Source: Styela clava
Taxonomy: Eukaryota > Chordata > Ascidiacea > Stolidobranchia > Styelidae
Direction: 5' to 3'
NCBI RefSeq assembly: GCF_964204865.1
Contig: NC_135252.1
Coordinates: forward strand, 18,497,383-18,561,382
Length of the DNA: 64,000 bases
This document shows, piece by piece, positions 22,388 through 34,054 of this stretch. Within the stretch, counting starts at the first letter, position 1. Every line of letters begins with the position of its first letter. The notes beneath the pieces were generated by a model. It saw only the letters and a list, made by a program, of their open reading frames with translations. It ran no database searches and was not told the DNA's origin. A program made the translations under genes and the position numbers.

Positions 22388-24909
22388 ATGATGTGTAATT
22401 CTTTGTTCCTGTTGCTTATTGCGGGATCAAGTCTCGGTGAGAAAGTTTTAAAATAAATGACCCTACTTAGTGTAAATTAAAGACTAAAAATTATTAAAAT
22501 TATGTATTTGTTTATTTCTCATAAAACAAATTCATTATTAACATATAAAAGCTTTCACGATATCACACGAATTGAGAATGTCGCCAAATTAACGAACAAC
22601 GCATGCCGATTGGAACATGTTTCGTCTAAATAACATAACCTAGTCCTAAGCTATGGCTTAGTCAAAATTAATAAACTTCATAATGTTACTCCTATACACA
22701 GCAAAAATATCGCCAAACTCAGAAGATACCTGTGATGACATATCACACAATTTTGACTTGACGGTAAGTTAAATTATTTATGTATTGTTGCAATTTTATA
22801 AATACAATCACCAAAACGCGTGTAAATACTATTAACCTAGCAAAAATCATTCTTGCGCAGATAATATACACATTGAATAACAAATTATCAGCGGCATTAA
22901 ACCTCAAAATGTTATTTCTCGAATTTCATATGTCGATGTATGAATTCAAGGAAATGTTGCATTTGTTGTAAATAATTTGTAGTATACTATTCTTGCTCTA
23001 ATTTTATACAATTGATTGTTTAGCATATTTTTTCTTACTTCTTAAAAAACCCTTCACAAAAATGTGAAGTAAAGTGTGTTTCATTCTGTTTGTTTCAGTT
23101 AACCAGCGAACAAGGTAAGATGTGACTTTTATTACAATATTGATTGGTTTAACGGTCCCAGAATCTTTATTTGGATTCAATTTGAGAGAATCTTTGAATA
23201 AATATATATATCAATCTCATTAGTTTTACATGTTCAAAATCTTCGTACACCAACAGACACACTAAGTATTGGTAAGCTAAAGCAACTTAAATCTATACCA
23301 GATTCAGAAATACATCAGAAGGTTTGTTAATTCAGATTTGCGAATGCAGTTGGAAGAAAAGCTTACATTATTGTTAATGAATAATTTTGACGGAGATCTT
23401 GTAATAAACACTCAAATATTTGAAAATGTTGCACGCACCAACCTAAATCATACAACTACAGATAGAGATGATACCACCGACAATAATGTTGAATATTCTA
23501 GTTCCGCGTCTTCTAATGATGTCACAACTGATCCGTTTTATTCAAGGACAAATTTGATAACAGAGAAAACTGAATTGAGTACAAAGAAGGAAATTACGAC
23601 AGGTTTTAATAATTTTTCTTCATATTTTCAACGTAAATGTAGATCAAGCTACACCAACAACTCGAATTGCAATGCATTATGTATACACAGTGTAGAAGGG
23701 AACCAATAAAAATATTGCAATGACAAAAATTTGAAAAAAAAAACTCTTCAAATATGTATGAAATTATGGAAGTGTATGATCGCAAAACCCAACAAATTTG
23801 TATTCTAGTCAAAATTATAATTATTACTCAATTCTTATGGTAGTAGCTTATACAATTGAGGTAGTTTAGTCATTTGGTAAGGTATTTAAACTATAATGTC
23901 CGTAATATAATACGAACGCGTCATCTATCGATTTCATTACATTCAATTATTGAACCTAATTGACCTCATTTCAGGCACTTACGAAATATACCGACTGGGA
24001 ATGGCCGAGAAGTACCGACAAATTGATAACAACCGACAAAGATGATATTGGAGATGTGGTGACCACTGACACGGATTCAACTCTTCTTCAGTCTTCTACT
24101 TTAACTACTCTCGTTGATAGGAATGAAGGAAGCTCACATTCAGGTATCGGTACTAGCAGAAGATTTCTGTCTTCCTCTTGATCATTATATTTACAACGTA
24201 TAGTTAATATTATGTAATAATATTATGTTTTATATCAATATCAGATTTACCCGAGGATTGTACAAACATGCAAAAGAAAAACGCGAAAACTAAAAACGCT
24301 ACTGGTGGAGTATTTAATATTTATCCTGAACCAAACGAAAGTTCCATTGAAGTTTATTGTGATCTCGTCACCGAATGAGGAGGATGGATTGTAAGCTTTG
24401 CATTTTGAACAAAGCTAGTATAAGCTGATTAAAAATTATCCCTTGTATCAATTTTCAATATTCACTAATCACTCCACTCTCATGAGTGAAAATTTTATAA
24501 ATCTGCACGGATACGTAAATTTGACAAAATTTTTGTAACATTTCGTTGTGAATCAATCATTGAATAATATAAGAACAACAGCAAACTTGATTTCAAAGGT
24601 GTTTCAACGACGAATGGATGGATCGGAAAATTTTTATAGAAATTATTCTGACTACGTGAAGGGGTTTGGAAAAGCCGATAGAGAAATGTGGCTTGGTAAG
24701 TTTATTTACTTTTAATATTGTTGGAATATTTGCAATGTAACAATTTTGAATGAAGTTGCGATAAGAAAATGTCAAAAAAATTTAATATTGATCAAAATGT
24801 GCAACTCGGTTGGTTTACTTGCCCAATTCTAAATCCAGAAGTCATAAAATTAAATATTTCCATATTAAATCTTTGAAATTGTATAAAATCATTCAAGTTA
24901 ACATAAAAA

Positions 24910-25316
24910 CGAGAATATCGGTTGGAAACCGAAGACTTATCGATCGATAGTTAGGGGATCCCCCAAAACAGAAACTGCAGTTTCGATTCATCCGCTCTTG
25001 TAACTTGCGCACTGCGCATCGCACACACACACTCGGCGGGTTTCAAAATTCTCTCGCTTTACAAAAATCTAGATCACTATATCAATAATTGATTGATAAC
25101 TCGCTAATTATACGACATAATTCGCCCAAAATCAATAGGCTACTGGTCCGAGATAAGATGAATGCACATGCAAAATCTGGAGCAGATTCAATCTCGCTTT
25201 CGTGAGATATCGCGTGCATCTAACAGACAGACATACATACAGACATACATACAGACAGACATACATACAGACAAATACCTATCAATATACTTACCGATCT
25301 TAAGATCGATAAGTAA
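24910..25316 (-). mobile_element. 407-bp element with microsatellite core, inserted in A2 intron 7
   Basis: A1 has the uninterrupted site (ACATAAAAATTAAGCACC at about 2108); A2 has 407 extra bases between AAAAA and TTAAGC. No target duplication of useful length. Near one end is a hairpin (CTTACCGATCTTAAGATCGA), near the other ATCGATCGAT; the interior has a (CAGACATA)-type tract at about 25222-25275. A second copy lies in opposite orientation at 51993-52389. Lack of duplication, terminal hairpin and internal microsatellite are features of Helentron-associated elements; that class is an inference. Confidence 0.75.
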
Positions 25317-25845
25317 TTAAGCACCAATACCATGTATAATGATACCTCATTTGCGCCAATATAAACTTCAGGTCTGGAAACGTTGAATCTGATTACGAAT
25401 AAATATGATTGTGAACTTCGTATAGATATGAAAGATTGGGAAAACAACACATCTTACGCCAAATATGGGTGAGTCGCGTGATAAAAAAATAAAAAGCCAA
25501 TGAATTACACATAGCTTATAAATGTGGGTTGGACTTTGAAAGGCCAATCTGTCACCCTATTTAGGAAAGTCGCCATTGACTTCAAGTTTTAGTGTTATTT
25601 GAGCACGCACTCGGGAAGAAATGCTAGAGCAATGGAAGTTGGCTATTATATAATTTCTTTATTAAACTTGGCATCTTGGAATTGTTGTGAATTCGGAATA
25701 GCTTTTTCTAATATTCAAAATATTTCATATTGATTGAATGAAACTACATAAGCTACAATAATGCGGATAAAAACACTCGAAATAAGATAGAAACGTACCA
25801 GACTACTGTAATATTACTAGTACAAACAAAAAATAAATGGGACCT

Positions 25846-25953
25846 CCTGAAGTATGCGCACCAAGATGGCGCACAATCTGAACTCGGGTTGTGTACAAAG
25901 TTAGGTTTCAGGCTGTGCGACATCTTTGTGCGCATACTTCAGGAGTACCAAAT
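25846..25953. mobile_element. Fold-back MITE in intron 8 of A2
   Basis: Copy of the element at 2644-2751, with the same CTCCTGAAGTATGCGCACCA arms, at the same place in the paralogous intron. Confidence 0.7.
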
Positions 25954-26416
25954 AATGATATACGTTTGACTGCTGTTGATAAATAGTCAAGAAACGAATC
26001 TCAAAACCCCTCAGACATACTGTAGAGACGCAGTTGAAGGACAGAAACATGAATAACGCTCTAAATTTCTAGGGTGTTTAAAGTTGGAGATGAAACTAAC
26101 AAATATCAACTCACTGTGGGGGAATACAGTGGAAATGCGGGAGATTCAATGCGAAATCATTCTACAATGAACTTCACAACAAAAGATTACGACAACGATA
26201 TCTGGCAAAGAAATTGCGCTCAACGATTCAGAGGCGGTTGGTGGTACAATAAATGCCATCAATCTAACCCAAACGGCATTTACTTATCAGGAGAATCTGA
26301 GTTTGGCGTTGGAATCAGCTGGTTTACCTGGAAAACGCACAGATACTCCCTCAAATTTATTGAGCTGAAACTCAGGAAAAAATCTAAAACTATATGATCT
26401 CGCGCGAACCTTGCAA

Positions 26417-26422
26417 AATAAA
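26417..26422 (+). terminator. Poly(A) signal of A2
   Basis: AATAAA about 20 bases after the A2 stop codon, with a second AATAAA a few bases further in a local duplication. Confidence 0.6.
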
Positions 26423-26859
26423 CGATCAAAATAAACGATTGGTTTTTAAGCGAGCTAGTGTTATGCTGAAGTCCCTCTCGTTTTTTTCCATATGTGTGAA
26501 TGGACATCAGTGGCCTAACATGTAGCAAATTTTTGAGCTACCATTTATGGTGATTGATTACCATTTGGGATTGCTGCCTGCATATAAATGGCCTGGCAAT
26601 TGATGTAAATAAGTGACTTTCGAAGATTTTAAACATTTTGTCATCATATATATACGTTTGTTCCATATTCAAATATACCCATAATAATATGTCACGGATG
26701 CCGTCAGCATATTAGCGAGTTTCGTCCACGCACGCTTCAATCATCCCATTGGCATACTCGATCCGTATAAAACCGGAGAGTACAAGGTTTGATTTGACGA
26801 TCGCAGCGTGTGTGAAGCACATTTAGTTTCGCTACGTGGTAAAACGGGACGTTGGCTCG

Positions 26860-27300
26860 AGGGTAGGTGAGTTGAGGTACATAGACAGTGGGTCGAAGAT
26901 AGGAAGGTAAGAGGGATCGGAACGCGGGCCGGCGATAGAAAGGTTGAGGGAGATATGATGGTGGCACGTAGATAAGTGGTGAGTCCAAGATAGAAGGGTG
27001 GGAAAGATAGGGCAGGGCAGTGGGTCGAGGATAGGAAGGTGAGAGAGATAGGAAGTTTGTGCCCAGTGGGTCGAGGATAGGAAGGTGAGAGAGATAGGAA
27101 GTTTGTATGAGATAGGGCAGTGATTCGAGGATAGGAAGGTATGAATAGATAGGTGGCTAGTCGAGGATAGGATAGTGAGAGAGATAGTGCAGAGGATAGA
27201 AAGGTTGGGGAGCTGGGGCAATGTGTGGAGGACAAGAATGTTGAGGGAAATGGGACAGCGGGTGTAGGATAGAAAGGTTGAAGTAGATAGGCAGGGCCAT
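26860..27300. repeat. Minisatellite in A2-B2 spacer
   Basis: Irregular tandem copies of a unit built on GTGGGTCGAGGATAGGAAGG, intermediate in length between the arrays of the other two units. It opens reading frames on the minus strand (for example 27334-26741) with repeated SSTHCPS/PTY motifs; these are products of the repeat, not genes. Confidence 0.75.
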
Positions 27301-27954
27301 TTTGTATCTTGCTCTTCTGTGTTAAAGGTTGCACATCCCTGATTTAGCGTATATATAAAAGACTAAAAATTTTGAAAGTCTGCATATAAACTCAACTAAG
27401 GGCAAGCCGCAGTAAACAGTCTGGCGGGCCGTGGGTTGGGCAACCAATATATAAAGCTACAGCTCCTATGACCTATACCGAGCCGTAGTTGTTGCCGAAT
27501 ATAGGAGATTGAAAACATCGTCCTGAAAACTTTGGTACCGGGATGCATGTATACGATCAATAACTTCTTACAAATTTGAAAATCTATTTATCCATAGTAA
27601 AACTAAAACACATTGCATATGAGACGTTGATATAAACGTAAAACATATTTGTTATAAATTTCAATGATCGAGTTGAGTTGTCGGTGTTTTTCCACAGCAA
27701 CAATGGAATAATGAATAGAATAATAAATAAATAGAATAAAAAATCTTTGGCGCTTAAATATTATACTGAGCTCAACAATGCCATGAACCTCCCAAAAATA
27801 TAGAAAACTACTTCGATGTAAAATGGAAGTAAATTAAAAAGCTCTCAAATTTATTTTGATTATCGGGAAATAATTTCTAAAATACTATTTTGAGTACAAC
27901 GTGTACGTTAATAAATACATCGACAGTTTGAAAGTTGTATTACCAAAAGATAAA

Positions 27955-28115
27955 GAGGAAATGTTATGACGTGAAATGATGACGCATGATGGGTTATGCG
28001 GTTCAAATATTAGTTGACATTATCATTTTCGGTTCGACGAGTTAGTATGGTTTGATTTTTTCTATCTGTAAATCAGCAACAAAACTTCAAGCTTATAATT
28101 CAAAAAAGAAGAAAC
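27955..28115 (+). promoter_or_regulatory. B2 proximal promoter/5' leader
   Basis: Near-identical to the B1 block 7015-7171, with both TGACG cores (ATGACGTGA, GATGACGCAT) and the leader ending AAGAAGAAAC just before the ATG. Confidence 0.45.
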
Positions 28116-31100
28116 ATGATATATCAATATTTGTTCGTGTTACTTATTGCGTGTTCAAGTCACGGTAAGATGGTTTTAAAATATTTGACCTACTTGATGT
28201 AAATTAAATACTAAAATTTAATAAAAGTATGTATTTGTTTATCTGTCATAAAACAACTCAATTGTTGACATATAAAAGCTTTCACGTTATTACCCGAATT
28301 GAGTAATTTAAAAGCCGGTTAGAACATTTGTTGTCTAGATAACGTATATTAACTACGGTTTAGTCCAAATTGACAAACTTCATAATGTTATTCCTGTAAA
28401 CAGCAAAAATATCGACAAACTCAGAAGATCAGTATGATGGCATATCATACAATTTTGACTTTACGGTAAGTTGAATTACTTATGTTTTATTGTAGTTTTA
28501 TGAGTACGATCACCGAAAAATGCGTTAATACTATTAACTTAGCATAGATGATTATCGCACAGATTATATACACATTGAATAACAAATTTTCAGTAGCAAT
28601 AAACCGCAAAATGTTATTTTTTGAATTTCTTACGTCGGTGTCAGCATTTAATATATATATAGGCTACATGTAGAACACGATCATTTGTGAAGTCTTAACA
28701 CCGTGGTTGTTCATGTAAAAGTTGCATCTGTTGTTTATAATTTTGTAGTATATTAACTTTGCTTCAATTTTATACAATTGATTGTTGAGCATATTTTTTG
28801 TTACTTCTCAAGTGACCCCTTCATAACACAGATGAATAAATTTACGTTTTACATTGTTTGTTTCAGTTCTCAAGTGAACAAGGTAAGATGTGTTTTTTAT
28901 TCTTATATTGATTTGTTTAACGGCCCCAGAATCGGTTTTATTTTGATTCAATTTAAAAGGATTTTTGAATAAGTATATATCTTAATCTCATTATGAGTAA
29001 ACTAAAGCAGTTCAATTTATTCTACACCAGATTCAAGGTTTTTTTTAATACAGATTTGCGAATGCAGTTGGAGAAAAAGCCTACATCAATTCTATTGAAC
29101 ATTTTTGATGGTAATCTTGTAATAAACACTCAAATATTTGAAAATGTCGAACGGTCCAACCTAAATCCAACAACAACAGATAGAGATGATACCACCGACA
29201 ATAATGCTGTATATTCTAGTTCCTCGTCTCCTAATGATGTCATAACTAATCCGCTCTATTCAGCGGCAAATGGAATACATGAGAAAGCTGCATTGAGTAC
29301 AAGGACGGAAATTACGACAGGTTCAATCAATTTTTTTGACTCCTATAAGCATACGTGTAGATCAGGCAATATCAAATACTCAAATTACATTAATATACAC
29401 AGTGTAGAAGAGAAACAATTATACTATTGCAACGCTAAAATTTGGGAATATGAAAATTTGTTAAATATATCATGAGTCTAACAAATTTCTATGCTATACC
29501 AAATTTTAATTGTTAATTCAATATAGGTAAATCTAAGCAATTGGTAAAGTATTTAAACTATAATATCTGTAATATAATAAGAACGCGTCATCTATCGATT
29601 CGATTAACAATCTATTTGATCCTATTTCAAGCACTAACGAAATATACTTGGGGATGGCCGCTTAGTACTGACCAATTGATAACAACCGACAAAGATGATA
29701 TTGGACATAGAGTGACCACTGACACGGATTCAACTCTTCTTCAGTCTTCCACTTTATCAACCTTCGTTGATAGGACTAGAGGAAGCTCACATTCAGGTAT
29801 ATGTAGGCTACTAGCAGAACATTTCTGCCTTCCTTTTGGTCATTAAAATAAATATTATGTTTATGTCAATACCAGATTTACCCGAGGATTGCACAAACAT
29901 GCACAAGAAAAACGCAAAAATTAATAACGTTACTGGTGGAGTGTTTGAAATATATCCTGAACCAACTGAAAGTTCCATTAAAGTTTACTGTGATCTCGTC
30001 ACCGACGGAGGAGGATGGATTGTAAGCATTGTATTTTTGAACGAACCCAGTATAAGCTGATTAAAAAAACTATCATAAGCATCAACTTGCTATATTCACT
30101 ACGCTCTCATGATTACAAATTTTATAAATCTGCGCGGATACGTAAATTTGGCCTTTTTTTTGGTAACATTTCGTTTAGCTGAAAGGCTGAAACATTGAAT
30201 AGTATGAGAATACCACAAAACTTGATTTCAAAGGTGTTTCAACGACGAATGGATGGATCGGAAAATTTTTATAGAAATTATTCTGACTACGAGAAAGGGT
30301 TTGGAAAAGCTGATAGAGAAATGTGGCTCGGTTAGTATATTTACTTTTAATATTGTTGGAATATTTGCAATGTAACAATTTTCCAAATAAATATCGTATA
30401 CAGATTATCTCAAATAAACGGCACATGAAGCTGTGATAACAAAAATGACAAGCAATGTTAATATTGATCAAAATTTGGTTTCAATTGGTTTACTTGCCTA
30501 TTTCCAGATTCAGACGTCATAAAACTAATTGTTTTCATATTAAATCTTTGAAATCGTAATAAAACATTTGAGTTAACTTAATCATGAAGCACTAATACCC
30601 ACCCTTGTCCATGGGAATAAGATTTCCATGGGAAACGTCTCTTGGGATGGGATGTGACAGCACACATTTGTATTTCACATGGGACACGTGGGTAATGAAA
30701 TAACAGATGATTTTCGTGGAAACGATGGTAAAACATTTCGTTATGAATTTCGTGTCCATATATTTGAGCATAGCTTTCTTGATGGTTATAAAGAGCAAAA
30801 TGTATTCAGCATTGCAAATTCGTTTTATAAAGGGGCTAATGGACACGTGTATAATAGGTATAAACTTGAAGTTAACAAAGTCAGATAATTTGTTGTTTGC
30901 ATGTCTCATCGTACATGTAGTCCTATTTAGTAGACGCTAAACTTAAATTTAACAATTTTATTGTTTTCCAATGCGAATCCCATGGGATGGGACAAGCATA
31001 GATTGTTATGGGATGGGACAGAAAAAACTGTCCCATGGACAAGCCTGCTAATACCCTTATAACACTTTATTTGGTTTAATACATTGTTCAGGTCTAAAAA

Positions 31101-31995
31101 CTTTAAATCTGATTACGAACAAATATGATTGTGAACTTCGTATAGATATGAAAGATTGGAAAAACAACACAGCTTATGCCAGATATGGGTGAGTCGTGTG
31201 ATAATAAAATTAAAAAAAATCATTGTATTACATATACCTTATAGATGTCGGTTATCTGATACCATATTTGAAAAAGTTGACATTGACCAAAATTTCCATT
31301 GTTATTTGAATACACACTCGGGAATAAATGATAGAGCAATAGAAGTTGATTGCGTATTGAATGACTCGACATCCTTATTTCATGTAACAGGGTTGAAGTG
31401 GTGCAAATTCGAAATAGCTATTTCTAATATTTAAAATTATTCATATTGATTGCATAAAACTGTATATGATACACCAACTACAAACAGATGAGAAACTAAA
31501 AATAATATGGAAACGTAACCAGACTATTGTGAACTTACAAAAATGAATACACATTTGACCACTGTTAATAAATAGACAAGTAAACGAATCTCGAAACCCT
31601 CAGTCAAACCTAAACTTTGTCTATAGAGACGCTGTTGAAAATTAGAAACATGAATTGCGCTCTGAATTTCCAGGTTGTTCAAAGTTGGAGATGAAACTAC
31701 AAATTATCGGCTAACCATTGGTGAATACAGCGGAAATGCTGGAGATTCATTGTCATATCATAATGCAATGAACTTTACAACTAAAGATTATGATAATGAC
31801 ATTGCCGCCAAAAATTGCGCTCAACGATATATTGGTGCTTGGTGGTACAGGAAATGCCACAGATCTAACCTTAACGGATTTTACTTTAGAGGAAATTCGT
31901 CATTTGGACAGGGAGTAATCTGGTTTACTTGGAGGGGACAGTACTACTCTCTTAACTTTATTGAGATGAAACTAAGAAGAAAAGTTGAAGTGTAA
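28116..31995 (+). CDS. FReD gene B2, intact secreted fibrinogen-related protein
   Basis: Nine exons: 28116-28164, 28404-28465, 28867-28882, 29054-29320, 29632-29796, 29876-30021, 30234-30330, 31092-31188, 31674-31995; 1221 nt, 406 residues, no stop or shift seen. Residues 1-17 form a signal peptide ([17 protein letters not shown]). About residues 38-186 are a Thr/Ser/Asp-rich stalk with [10 protein letters not shown]-type motifs rather than a coiled coil. The FReD runs from LPEDC to the end: [24 protein letters not shown] and NNTA possible N-glycosylation sites, DYDND Ca2+ loop, NC...KCH pair, WFTWRG. All four cysteines that pair in fibrinogen gamma are present, plus one extra in YDCEL. Family role: Ca2+-dependent binding of acetylated sugars or protein ligands; the ligand here is unknown. 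Donor of exon 7 is GTTAGT. Confidence 0.85.
30600..31047. mobile_element. MITE in intron 7 of B2
   Basis: Ends CACCCTTGTCCATGGGA and TCCCATGGACAAGCCTG (inverted, two mismatches) with an 8-bp duplication CTAATACC on both sides. Absent at the equivalent place in A1 and A2, present in B3 (39500-39947). Size and duplication fit a hAT-type MITE. The 69-codon frame at 30679-30888 lies inside it and is not treated as a gene. Confidence 0.8.
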
Positions 31996-33578
31996 AACTA
32001 AATTTAAAATTGTACGTTTATTTGCAATATTGATATATCAAAAAGTTGATGAGTTTTTATTCGTAGTTTTCTCAATATTTTAAAATTTAATTTTATGGTA
32101 TATTTGTGTTTGAATACATTTTATATGGGGTTGTTAAAGAAAGCTCACTAACACTCATCAAATCTTTAATCTAAGTTGAAGGCCACGAGTCATAACCTTC
32201 CGGAATGAAAAAAAAAATGGCGATCAGATTGGCGAATTTTAATACTATTATATATACAATTATTATATGAATGAATTTATTGGGCTATTTCTGGAGATGT
32301 TTTTTATGATTACTATAACGCGAACTAAACTAAAAACACAATAGTTTCGTATTTTTTCCTGCACTGACGTCAGTGCGAACATTGATTAAGATTGAGAATC
32401 CTTCTTTGCATTTAAGCAAATGAATTGAGTTTTTCATTTATTTATTGCACTTTTTCCATTTTGATATTTTTTGAATGCCTGACCAGCATAATGACTTTAT
32501 TGAACTACAATCATTGGCATGTTGGTCAATAGATTGTTAGATTGATTTTATACTTGTATCGTTAAAATACTTTTATGGAAAATTATATGTTATTTAGAAT
32601 GAATGTGCAAATTTATGAAACAGAACGCATTACAAGTGAACTTATTGAATATTGTTGTTACTTGAATTATTAACCCGAACCTATTGTTTTATCCGGTCAT
32701 TTTTCGTGTGGTACGAAGAGACGGACGGAATCAAATCAGTGGGTCGAGGACAGTAGATTAGGGATACTGAAAGTTTTGTAGAGGATAGTACGGATGATTG
32801 GGGGTGGGTCGAGGATAGAAAGTCAGAATGGGATAGGGCAGTGGGTTAAAGACTGGAACCTAGAGGGAGATTCAACGAACAATCGAGGATAGGAACCGAA
32901 ACGATTGTAAAGGAAGTCGAGGATATGGAGGGACGGAGGACACTACCCCATTCCTATGAATATTTGAACAAATATTGGAAATATATGAGTTAAAATATCA
33001 AATACAACACCTTATTATATCTTTGCATATAATAAACACCGACCTACCACAAGTGTATATTGCGTTTTAACTCACAAAACTGTCGACGTTACATTGTTTT
33101 GAATTCAGCAATAACAGAAATTTTGATTCTGATAAAAATTGACATTTGGTAATCACTTCGATCCAAATTTATGAGTATTGGAGAATTACAACTAAACGAG
33201 CTTTTTTTTAACGCGGATGAACTTTTCGGAGAAACGAATTGTTTGTTTTAATTTTTCTTTAAATTCAAAGTTTAGTAGTTAAATAGTTCAAAACTTGGGG
33301 TTATGTGTTACAGTGTCCTTTATTAAAATTTGTTAAGCTCGGCAACCCCATGTATGTGTTTATGTACATAAGTATGGGATTTTTGTGTTAAGCCGTATAA
33401 ACACGGTTAACTCACTCTACATACCGTATGATGAAGATGCCATATGACCAGCATGACTGATAGCAACGTTCTAGAAAATTCAGGCGAAATGCTTACAGTA
33501 TCTAGAATTGATGATATCTTGCTAAAATATGCCAAAAAGATTTGTTACAGAATGCAATTAGGACGATTAAACAGCTTA
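31996..33578. other. B2 3' flank, non-coding
   Basis: No gene. It aligns with the B3 3' flank (40878-42310) at moderate identity, including a decayed minisatellite at 32738-32940 and the segment before 33570 that matches 42190-42310. Ends where it is fused to the A3 remnant. Confidence 0.6.
32738..32940. repeat. Decayed minisatellite downstream of B2
   Basis: Four or five degenerate copies of GTGGGTCGAGGATAG, related to the spacer arrays; a relative lies at 41570-41690 after B3. Confidence 0.5.
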
Positions 33579-34054
33579 CAGCTTATGCCAAATATGGGTG
33601 AGTCGTATAATAATAATATGAAAAAAATCATTGAATAACATATACTTATAGATGTCGGTAATCTTTTACCCTATTTTGGAAAGGCGACATTGACCAAAAC
33701 TTTCAGTGTTATTTAAGTACGCACTCGGGAATAAATGCTAGAGTAATAAAAGTTGATTGGTTATTGAATCATTTAGCATCCACATTCCATTTAACATATA
33801 TATATATATGTAGGCTAAATAGGCTACAATAAATGGATAGAAAACTCAATATAATATAGATTGCTGTTGATAAATAGTCAAAAAAAAGCGAATTTCAAAA
33901 CCCATAGGCATAAAACTCTGACTGTAGAAACGCAGTTGAACGGCAGAAACCTGAATAACACTCTAAACTTCCAGGGTGTTCAAAGTTGGAGATGAAACTA
34001 ACAAATATCAACTCACTGTGGGGGAATACAGTGGAAACGCATGAGATTCAATTA
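33579..34054 (+). pseudogene. FReD A3 remnant (end of exon 8, intron 8, start of exon 9)
   Basis: Begins abruptly with the last 19 bases of an A-type exon 8 (…GCTTATGCCAAATATGG|GTGAGT), continues through a shortened A-type intron 8 and about 80 bases of exon 9 (from 33975: VFKVGDETNKYQLTVGEYSG), then stops matching near 34054 where 3'-flank sequence is joined. TGA at 34042-34044 replaces the Gly codon of GNAGDS. Exons 1-7 are gone. The junctions show two deletions that removed most of the A gene of the third A-B unit. Confidence 0.85.

Larger units (their letters stand above)
22388..26397 (+). pseudogene. FReD gene A2, complete but nonsense-mutated
   Basis: Nine exons: 22388-22436 (signal peptide MMCNSLFLLLIAGSSLG), 22702-22763, 23099-23114, 23336-23602, about 23975-24143, 24245-24390, 24599-24695, 25372-25468, 26073-26397. 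Two lesions. First, exon 6 has TGA at 24376-24378 in the TDGGGW motif, the same codon as in A1. Second, the acceptor of exon 5 changed from TTTCAAG|C to TTTCAG|GC (G at 23975), moving the AG one base upstream; splicing there shifts the frame and meets a TGA about 24 codons on. The FReD exons downstream are open and carry all four family cysteines and the DYDND Ca2+ loop. A2 differs from A1 in about seven residues of the last exon. Confidence 0.85.

Noticed and set aside
26741-27334. Minus-strand frames of 197 and 129 codons
   Set aside because: Same minisatellite in the A2-B2 spacer; no start context or homology.
30679-30888. 69-codon plus-strand frame, also at 39579-39788, with minus-strand frames of 105 codons
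   Set aside because: They lie wholly inside the intron 7 MITE; conservation between the copies reflects the recent duplication.
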